This document shows, piece by piece, positions 58,055-64,000 of a stretch of DNA of 64,000 bases. The notes under the pieces are model-generated. The model did not search any database. It was not told the DNA's origin and saw only the letters and a list, made by a program, of their open reading frames with translations. The DNA comes from DATDAW01 sp036525185 (GTDB taxonomy: Bacteria; Verrucomicrobiota; Verrucomicrobiia; Chthoniobacterales; DASVRZ01). The position numbers and the translations under genes were made by a program. The DNA lies in contig DATDAW010000002.1 in the NCBI GenBank assembly GCA_036525185.1, forward strand, positions 62,001 to 126,000, in the 5' to 3' direction. Position 1 is the stretch's first letter, and every line of letters starts with the position of its first letter.

Positions 58055-59395
58055 ATGAACGTCCGCGCAAAAAATATCGCAGTGTTAGGATTGGGTCGAA
58101 GCGGTGAATCCGCTGCCCGGTTTCTGCGTGATCGCGGCGCTGCGGTGACGCTGCTTGACTCTGGCGTCGGGGAAGGAATTGAGCGGAAAGCCACCGAGCT
58201 TTCAAAGGCAGGCTTCAATGTCATCATAGGAACGTCTGCGCTAAATGCGTCGGGAGTGTTCGACTACGCAATAATCAGCCCCGGCATCGATGCGGGTGAA
58301 CTTTTCGTAAGGCAATTTTCCGATCGCGGGATTCCGGTGATCGGCGAGCTGGAACTGGCGTTCGCATTTAATGATCTGCCCGTGATCGCGATCACGGGAA
58401 CCAATGGCAAAACGACGACGACTGAACTGGTTGCGGCGATGTTGAACAGTGTCGGTGTGGAGACGGTCGCTTGCGGGAATATCGGACTCCCATTTACCGA
58501 AGTGGTTCACACTCCGCCGGGGGAACTGGATGTGATTACTCTCGAAGTTAGCTCTTTTCAGTTGGAGACAATCAGGACGTTCCGTCCCAAGGTTGCCCTA
58601 TGGCTGAATTTGACTCCGGATCATCTGGATCGCTATCCCGGAATGGAGGAATATCGGGCTGCGAAATTGCGTATTTTTGAGAATCAAGGATCAACAGATT
58701 TCGCAGTGGTTAACGCCCAGGATGATCTTCCGCCATTGGCCGCCAAAAAGATCACCTTCAGTGCGTTTGCTCAAAACGCGGATTTTACGCTTCGAGACGG
58801 CGTTATTTATCATTTGGGAAAACGAGTTGCAGCGGTTTCCTCCTTTCATCTGAGCGGAGTGCATAACATTGAGAATCTGATGGCCGCATTGGGAGTGGCC
58901 GTTGCCATGGACATTCCAGTCGCCGAGGTGCTGCCTGCGTTGCAGGCGTACAGGCCGGCGCCGCACCGGTGCGAGCTCGTCGCGACCGTGGACGGCGTGG
59001 ATTATATCAATGATTCCAAGGCGACCAACGTCGATGCGTTGGCGAAAGCGCTCAATTCGCAGGGGTCGCCGGTGGTCCTGATCGCGGGAGGCAAAGACAA
59101 AGGGTTCCGTTATGCCGACCTGACCGGGCTCGTCGGAACGAAGGTAAAAAGTGCGATCCTGATCGGCGAAATGGCCGATCGCATCCGTGAGGACTGGCAG
59201 GGGACGGTTGCGTGCGAAGTGGCTGTTTCGCTCGCGGATGCCGTCGCGCGAGCCCGGAAAGCTGCTGCGCCCGGAGATGTTGTCCTTTTTTCTCCGGGAA
59301 CATCCTCTTTCGACATGTTTCGTGACTACGCCGACCGCGGCAATCAATTTCGCCAGTTAGCCAATAATCTATTAACCAAAGAGCAAGCCCAGTGA
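58055..59395 (+). CDS. murD: UDP-N-acetylmuramoyl-L-alanine:D-glutamate ligase
   Basis: Mur ligase of 446 residues that adds D-Glu. It has LGLGRSGESAARFL (UDP-binding), the P-loop IAITGTNGKTTTTELVAAML, the LEVSSFQLETIRTF block, LTPDHLDRYPGMEEYRAAK and the C-terminal YINDSKATNVDALAKAL and IAGGKDKGFRYADL motifs. The end overlaps the start of the LysM gene by four bases if the latter starts at GTG 59392. Confidence 0.97.
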   Translation: MNVRAKNIAVLGLGRSGESAARFLRDRGAAVTLLDSGVGEGIERKATELSKAGFNVIIGTSALNASGVFDYAIISPGIDAGELFVRQFSDRGIPVIGELELAFAFNDLPVIAITGTNGKTTTTELVAAMLNSVGVETVACGNIGLPFTEVVHTPPGELDVITLEVSSFQLETIRTFRPKVALWLNLTPDHLDRYPGMEEYRAAKLRIFENQGSTDFAVVNAQDDLPPLAAKKITFSAFAQNADFTLRDGVIYHLGKRVAAVSSFHLSGVHNIENLMAALGVAVAMDIPVAEVLPALQAYRPAPHRCELVATVDGVDYINDSKATNVDALAKALNSQGSPVVLIAGGKDKGFRYADLTGLVGTKVKSAILIGEMADRIREDWQGTVACEVAVSLADAVARARKAAAPGDVVLFSPGTSSFDMFRDYADRGNQFRQLANNLLTKEQAQ

Positions 59396-60177
59396 CCATG
59401 AACCTGAAGAACCTGCAAAACATCATCAAGCGCCGGGGACCCCAGAAGAAGGCGCAGCCTTCGAACCGGCTCAAAGCTACGGCCCGGCGTGTCGCCAGCC
59501 CGGTCGAAGAGAATTACTATGAGGACGACGAGCCGAATGTCCGTCTATCGAGGGCGTTTCTGGTCGTCATGCTGCTGCACGTCGTAGCTGTAGGCGGCAT
59601 CTTTCTTTTTAGTTCCTTTAAGAAAGAAGAGACGGCTGGAGTTCCGCCAAAGGAGGAAAAAACACGAGAAATTACCGCTCGCCCGGAACCGGCTGCGGAC
59701 AGCCGGGAATACGTCGTTGGCGAAGATGAAACGCTTGGCAGCATCGCTTCTGCATTCGGAGTCAGCCGCGCAGATCTGGCCAGCATCAACCAATTGAATC
59801 CCGAGGTCACGGTGCATGCGGGAGACAAGTTAACGATTCCGGCCAAGACCACGGTTAGGACTCAGGATCTTGACGTCAAAAAACTCCTGAGCCAGCCCGC
59901 GAAACAGGAGATCGCAAAGACCAGCGTTGCGATGGTGAAACCCGCAGTCGCCGAAATACCGAAGACTCAACCCAATCCGGAGCCGGTGCAGAAGGCTGTG
60001 CCGCTTGCTCCGGCGGCGACGCATACTTCGGATCGGATTTACGTCGTGCAAAAAGGCGACAATCCGGTGGGTATCGCGAAGAAACTGAAGGTGAAATATC
60101 AAGATTTGATTAGCGCAAACAAGATTACCGATCCGCGCAAGCTGCAGATTGGTCAGAAATTGGTTGTTCCGGAATAG
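59392..60177 (+). CDS. LysM-domain membrane protein within the dcw cluster
   Basis: A 261-residue single-span protein. The cytoplasmic N-terminus (about 1-50) is basic; one transmembrane helix spans about 53-76 (LSRAFLVVMLLHVVAVGGIF). Outside the membrane it has two LysM domains, about 107-150 (YVVGEDETLGSIASAFGVSR and LNPEVTVHAGDKLTIP) and 217-260 (YVVQKGDNPVGIAKKLKVKY and DPRKLQIGQKLVVP), separated by a Pro-rich linker. LysM binds GlcNAc in peptidoglycan. It sits between murD and ftsW, so a role at the septum is plausible. Start may be GTG 59392 (overlapping murD) or ATG 59398. Confidence 0.85.
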   Translation: MTMNLKNLQNIIKRRGPQKKAQPSNRLKATARRVASPVEENYYEDDEPNVRLSRAFLVVMLLHVVAVGGIFLFSSFKKEETAGVPPKEEKTREITARPEPAADSREYVVGEDETLGSIASAFGVSRADLASINQLNPEVTVHAGDKLTIPAKTTVRTQDLDVKKLLSQPAKQEIAKTSVAMVKPAVAEIPKTQPNPEPVQKAVPLAPAATHTSDRIYVVQKGDNPVGIAKKLKVKYQDLISANKITDPRKLQIGQKLVVPE

Positions 60178-60197
60178 ACGTTCGGCGCCGCGCACGC

Positions 60198-61364
60198 ATG
60201 AAATCGAAAGGCATCTATCTGATGTTAATTGCAGTCCTGGGGATCATGGCCCTGGGGCTTGTGATGCTTTCGAGCACTGCTGCGTATGCGCCGGACAGTC
60301 ACGGAGATTCGACGGTATTTTTGCGCAAACAGGCGACATGGCTGGGAATTGGATTGATTGTGTGCATCGTCGCTTCACTGCTGGATTATCATTTCTGGCA
60401 GAAAACCTGGCCTCTCTGGCTGGGATTGTCGATTGTTCTACTAGCATTATGCTTCGTGCCGCCGATTGGAATGAAATTGAACGGCTCCCATCGCTGGATC
60501 CGCCTTGGCCCCATGGTGTTTCAGCCGTCGGAGCTTGCAAAAATCGGAGCGATTACGTTCCTGGCTGCGTGGTTTGCGAAGCATGAGGCTGAGGCTGGGC
60601 AATTTTTGAAGGGATTTGTTTATCCTCTCGGAGTGGTTGGAATCATGTTAGTATTGATCGTCAGGGAAACCGACCTCGGTTCGACGATACTCATCGCAAT
60701 GACCTCGTTTGCGATCATGTTTGTGGCAGGGACCAGTCCGAAGATCTTGATTCCGCTGACCATACTGGGGGTTGTCGGAGTCCTTGTTGCTGCCGGGCAT
60801 ATGGAGGAGCGTCAAGGGCGACTGTTAGCGTTCATGGATTTGGAGAAATATAAAGAGACTGACGGGCTTCAGCAGTGGGCGGGGTTGACGGCCCTCGGCT
60901 CAGGGGGTGTCGATGGACTTGGGCTCGGCAATGGGCGGCAGAAACTGCTCTATCTGCCGTATGCACATACGGATTTCATCCTGCCCGTGATAGGAGAGGA
61001 ACTGGGTTTGCGCGCGACACTTGCGATTGTGCTTGCGTACGTGGTTATCATTGTGAGCGGAATCTTCATCTCCATCTGCGCGGCGGATCGCTTCGGGATG
61101 TTGCTGGGATTTGGATTCGTGACGGTGCTGGCGTTTCAGGCACTGGTGAACATTGGCGTGACGACGGCAATGCTGCCGAACAAAGGGCTGCCGCTGCCAT
61201 TCGTGAGCTACGGCGGGTCGAACCTGGGATTCTGCCTGCTGGCGATTGGCGTCCTGATCAGCATCCACCGGCAGGCTGTTGAAAAAGAAGAGCTGGTCCC
61301 CGCCATGATGCCCCAACCGATGCTCGCGGCGCGAACACGCAGAGCCAAAACGATTCGAATTTGA
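60198..61364 (+). CDS. ftsW: Peptidoglycan glycosyltransferase FtsW
   Basis: SEDS polymerase of 388 residues that works with FtsI at the septum. About ten transmembrane helices are visible, with the LNGSHRWIRLGPMVFQPSEL loop, the catalytic-region IVRETDLGSTILIA, the YLPYAHTDFILPVIGEELG block and the NIGVTTAMLPNKGLPLPFVS loop near the end. Its start follows the LysM gene by 20 nt. FtsW rather than RodA is chosen from its place in dcw between murD and murG. Confidence 0.95.
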   Translation: MKSKGIYLMLIAVLGIMALGLVMLSSTAAYAPDSHGDSTVFLRKQATWLGIGLIVCIVASLLDYHFWQKTWPLWLGLSIVLLALCFVPPIGMKLNGSHRWIRLGPMVFQPSELAKIGAITFLAAWFAKHEAEAGQFLKGFVYPLGVVGIMLVLIVRETDLGSTILIAMTSFAIMFVAGTSPKILIPLTILGVVGVLVAAGHMEERQGRLLAFMDLEKYKETDGLQQWAGLTALGSGGVDGLGLGNGRQKLLYLPYAHTDFILPVIGEELGLRATLAIVLAYVVIIVSGIFISICAADRFGMLLGFGFVTVLAFQALVNIGVTTAMLPNKGLPLPFVSYGGSNLGFCLLAIGVLISIHRQAVEKEELVPAMMPQPMLAARTRRAKTIRI

Positions 61365-61365
61365 C

Positions 61366-62451
61366 ATGAAAATAGCCATCGCTTGTGGGGGAACCGGAGG
61401 GCATTTATTCCCGGGGCTTGCCGTTGCTGACGTGCTTCTGGCGCGTGGGCACGAGGTGATGGCTTTTATTTCGGAGAAGGAAATCGACGCCCTGGCGACG
61501 GCGGGACGGACGGATATCCGGATTGAGAAGCTGCCGTCAATCGGAATGCCAAGCGCGTTGTCGCCGGCCATTTTTAAGTTTCTGATGCGATTTGTCGGGA
61601 GTTATAAGAAGTGTGCAGATTATCTCCAGGCCTTTCGGCCGGATGCCGTGCTGGCAATGGGCGGATTCACCTCGGCCGCACCCATTCTGGCGGGGAGGAA
61701 ACGGAGACTGCCGACGTTTATCCACGAATCGAATGCGATTCCGGGCAAGGCCAATAAATGGATGGCACGCTTTTGCACAGCGGTTTTCCTGGGGTTTCGG
61801 GAATGCGCGTCTTTTTTCCCTGCGTCGAAGTGTGAAGTGACGGGAACGCCCGTTCGGCGCAGTCTGCTGGCGCCGGTGGATCGCGCGGAGGTCTTTCGCA
61901 AATTTGGGCTTCGCGAAGGTGTGACGACCCTTCTCATCATGGGCGGCAGCCAGGGCGCGGTTGGGCTGAATCGCGCGGCTGGCGCAGCGCTTTCAGGGTT
62001 TTCCGCACACGAATTGCAGGTGATCCATCTGACGGGAAAACAGGGGGAGGATACGGCTCGTGAGGAATATGTGAAACAGGGGCGTGCGGCATATGTGGCT
62101 GCGTTTCATCACGAGATGCAGGAGGCGTATTCCATCGCCGATCTGGCGATATCGCGCTCCGGCGCGGCGAGTTTGACGGAGTTGTCATATTTCGGACTGC
62201 CGTCTGTGCTCATTCCCTATCCGTACGCGGCGGAGGATCACCAGACATTCAACGCCCAGATTTTCGTGAAAGCGGGAGCCGCGCTGCTTTGCAGGGAGGA
62301 AAACGCCATTGCTGGCGACCTTGCGGAAATTCTGCGCGAATTGCTTTCCAAACCGGAACTGATCCAGACGATGGCAGAGAAATCAAGGGGCCTCTCAACC
62401 CGTGATGCTGCGGCCTCTGTGGTTGATTTGATCGAACGTTATCACGCATGA
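61366..62451 (+). CDS. murG: Lipid II-forming GlcNAc transferase MurG
   Basis: GT28 enzyme of 361 residues that transfers GlcNAc from UDP-GlcNAc to lipid I. The N-terminal CGGTGGHLFPGLAVADVL loop, the MGGSQGAVGLNRAA loop, AISRSGAASLTELSYFGLPS (UDP-GlcNAc site) and LIPYPYAAEDHQTFNA all fit. Its start follows ftsW by 1 nt and its stop overlaps the murC-murB start (ATGA at 62448-62451). Confidence 0.97.
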   Translation: MKIAIACGGTGGHLFPGLAVADVLLARGHEVMAFISEKEIDALATAGRTDIRIEKLPSIGMPSALSPAIFKFLMRFVGSYKKCADYLQAFRPDAVLAMGGFTSAAPILAGRKRRLPTFIHESNAIPGKANKWMARFCTAVFLGFRECASFFPASKCEVTGTPVRRSLLAPVDRAEVFRKFGLREGVTTLLIMGGSQGAVGLNRAAGAALSGFSAHELQVIHLTGKQGEDTAREEYVKQGRAAYVAAFHHEMQEAYSIADLAISRSGAASLTELSYFGLPSVLIPYPYAAEDHQTFNAQIFVKAGAALLCREENAIAGDLAEILRELLSKPELIQTMAEKSRGLSTRDAAASVVDLIERYHA

Positions 62452-64000
62452 TCGCCCTCGAAAAACCACCCATGCTTGATCAAAATCTCCTGACCGCCAT
62501 TCTCACCGGCGTGCCGAGGCGCATTCATTTGTTGGGCGTTGCTGGCTCGGGAATGAGTGGCATTGCCGGCCTGCTTCTCGCGCTGGGACATCATGTGAGC
62601 GGTTGCGACCGCGCCACCACCCTCGAAGTTGAACGCCTCATTGGCCTGGGTCTGCAATTTTCTTTGCAGCAGACGGCGCACTCGGTGAAGGACGCTGAAT
62701 TTGTCGTCTATTCCTCGGCGATTAAACCGGGAAATCCGGCATACGATGAGGCGGTGCGGCTCTGTTTGCCGCTCATTCGGCGTGCAGAGGCTTTGAGCGC
62801 GATTCTGTATGCGAAGAAAGGGATTGTAGTCGCCGGAATGCATGGGAAAACGACCACTTCGTCCATGGCGGCTCATGTGTTGCGTGTCGGCGGTTTGCAC
62901 CCCTCGCATTACGTCGGAGCTGAAATTCCCATTCTGGGAACGAACGCGCATTGGGATGCAAAGGGTGATTATTTTGTCGCGGAAGGCGATGAAAGCGACG
63001 GGACGCTGGTGAATTATCAGCCAGAGCACGCAATCATCCTGAACATCGAAGAGGAGCATCTCGATTTTTACAAAGACCTAGCGCAGATCGAGGCGGTCTT
63101 TGAGCAATTTCTACGACACACCCGAGGAGCGGTGGTCTACTGCGCGGATGACGCGAACACGGCGCGGCTTTGCGGGTCGCGGCCCGGGGCCATTGCGTAC
63201 GGCCAGAATGGGAGCAGCTTCTATCGTTACCGAATTTTGGGGACGGGAAATTTCCAAACCACGTTCGACGTTGAGAGGGCCGGAGAAAAGATCGGCGAAT
63301 TCGTCCTGAATATCCCCGGCGCGCACAATGTAAGCAACGCGGCAGGTGTCATCGCCCTGGCGCATACGCTCGGTGTTGACGCAGCAAAGATTCGCGAGGG
63401 GCTGGAGAGTTTCCGCGGCGCGAAGCGGCGTTTTGAAGTGAAGTACACGGGGCGCGGTGCGAAGGTCGTGGACGATTACGGGCATCACCCCACCGAGATC
63501 AAAGCGACTCTGGCGACAGCGCGTTCGCAGGGTGCAAAACGGCTGGTGGTGATGTTCCAGCCGCATCGTTACACGCGGACGCAGGCGTTAAAGGATCAAT
63601 TTGGCGAGGCGCTTAGCGCTGCCGATGTGGTGTATGTGACGGATGTTTATCCGGCGAGTGAAAGACCGATTCCTGGCGTGACCGGCCAGACCATCGTTGA
63701 CGCGGCGAAATCGTGCGGAATGACGCAGATTTATTACCGCCCCAAAATGAAGGGCTTGTGGAAGAAAATAGCCGCGATTTTGAAACCAGGCGATTTGGTT
63801 TTAAGCCTCGGGGCGGGGGATATCCACGAGCAATCGACAGCGCTGGTCGAGCAACTTCAGCGGGTCACAGCGATCGAGGCCATTACTGGGGAGGGAACGG
63901 TGCGGATTTTCGAACCCATGTCGCGCCACACGACCCTGCGAGTGGGCGGACCCGCGGAGTTCTGGGTCGAGCCAAAGACGGAAGCCACTTTCGCCGCGCT
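62448..64000 (+). CDS. murC: MurC-MurB fusion, 3' end outside the window
   Basis: Open to the end of the window (517 codons visible). Residues about 1-470 are MurC, UDP-MurNAc:L-Ala ligase: RIHLLGVAGSGMSGIAGLLL, the ATP loop VVAGMHGKTTTSSMAA, IEEEHLDFY and DDYGHHPTEIKATLATARSQ. From about residue 485 the frame continues into MurB, UDP-N-acetylenolpyruvoylglucosamine reductase (MSRHTTLRVGGPAEFWVEP), the first FAD-binding region. The fusion joins two steps that follow each other in precursor synthesis (MurB makes MurC's substrate). An alternative start is ATG 62472. Further dcw genes (ddl, ftsQ/A/Z) probably follow outside. Confidence 0.93.
   Translation, partial: MIALEKPPMLDQNLLTAILTGVPRRIHLLGVAGSGMSGIAGLLLALGHHVSGCDRATTLEVERLIGLGLQFSLQQTAHSVKDAEFVVYSSAIKPGNPAYDEAVRLCLPLIRRAEALSAILYAKKGIVVAGMHGKTTTSSMAAHVLRVGGLHPSHYVGAEIPILGTNAHWDAKGDYFVAEGDESDGTLVNYQPEHAIILNIEEEHLDFYKDLAQIEAVFEQFLRHTRGAVVYCADDANTARLCGSRPGAIAYGQNGSSFYRYRILGTGNFQTTFDVERAGEKIGEFVLNIPGAHNVSNAAGVIALAHTLGVDAAKIREGLESFRGAKRRFEVKYTGRGAKVVDDYGHHPTEIKATLATARSQGAKRLVVMFQPHRYTRTQALKDQFGEALSAADVVYVTDVYPASERPIPGVTGQTIVDAAKSCGMTQIYYRPKMKGLWKKIAAILKPGDLVLSLGAGDIHEQSTALVEQLQRVTAIEAITGEGTVRIFEPMSRHTTLRVGGPAEFWVEPKTEATFAA

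Overview
The window looks like a chromosomal segment from a member of the Verrucomicrobiota, probably a soil or sediment lineage near Spartobacteria/Chthoniobacterales. This placement is inference. It rests on a dcw cluster carrying a MurC-MurB fusion, a lipoprotein with a C-terminal block I associate with Verrucomicrobia, a long secreted repeat-type protein of a kind common there, and MurE with the DNPR motif of meso-diaminopimelate users. LpxI indicates a lipid A-type outer membrane. Base composition is moderately GC-rich and genes are tightly packed, with many ATGA/GTGA overlaps. I saw no rRNA, tRNA or CRISPR array.

Layout. 1-5.6 kb: end of a membrane glycosyltransferase, then xseB-dxs-ptsN-like-argS. 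5.9-8.0 kb: a frameshifted IS1634-type insertion sequence. 8.1-10.3 kb: a fasciclin-domain protein divergent from an ECF sigma factor and its RskA-type anti-sigma factor, the same trio as mycobacterial SigK/RskA/MPT70. 10.3-39.1 kb: a housekeeping stretch with hisS, recF, ubiX, an acyltransferase, a DUF1460 hydrolase, nagA-glycosyltransferase-trpD, rex, an orphan amino-acid-binding protein, trmB-ankyrin lipoprotein-O-methyltransferase, glgE, lpxI, an M29 aminopeptidase, alkaline phosphatase, hisB-hisH-nuclease, rsfS-nadD, nagZ, an Lrp regulator, pfkA, a DD-carboxypeptidase and an AI-2E/PerM exporter-like protein.

39.3-46.2 kb is an accessory, decaying region: scrambled fragments of an aldo/keto reductase, a short-chain dehydrogenase (SDR), an AraC regulator and a DoxX protein, followed by three intact SDR genes, a DUF1097 membrane protein, a LysR regulator with an operator-like palindrome at its start codon, and another membrane protein. 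46.2-50.2 kb holds palindromic extragenic repeats, a galT-like gene, two overlapping small genes, a conserved hypothetical and an orphan response regulator.

50.4-64.0 kb is the division and cell-wall cluster, all on the plus strand: mraZ, rsmH, ftsL-like, ftsI, murE, murF, mraY, murD, a LysM membrane protein, ftsW, murG and murC-murB (running off the end). Four TGG elements at an exact 10-bp period lie just upstream of mraZ and are the likely MraZ operator. The cluster encodes cytoplasmic precursor synthesis (MurC to MurF), lipid I/II formation (MraY, MurG) and septal polymerisation (FtsW/FtsI). The nearby carboxypeptidase and the NagZ/NagA genes elsewhere in the window would trim and recycle the wall.

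The best candidates for new biology are the SigK/RskA/FAS1 trio outside Actinobacteria, the MraZ operator array, the LysM protein inside dcw, the small-repeat family built on GTAGCGGCGG, and the scrambled oxidoreductase locus. I did not see a clearly novel defence or secretion system.
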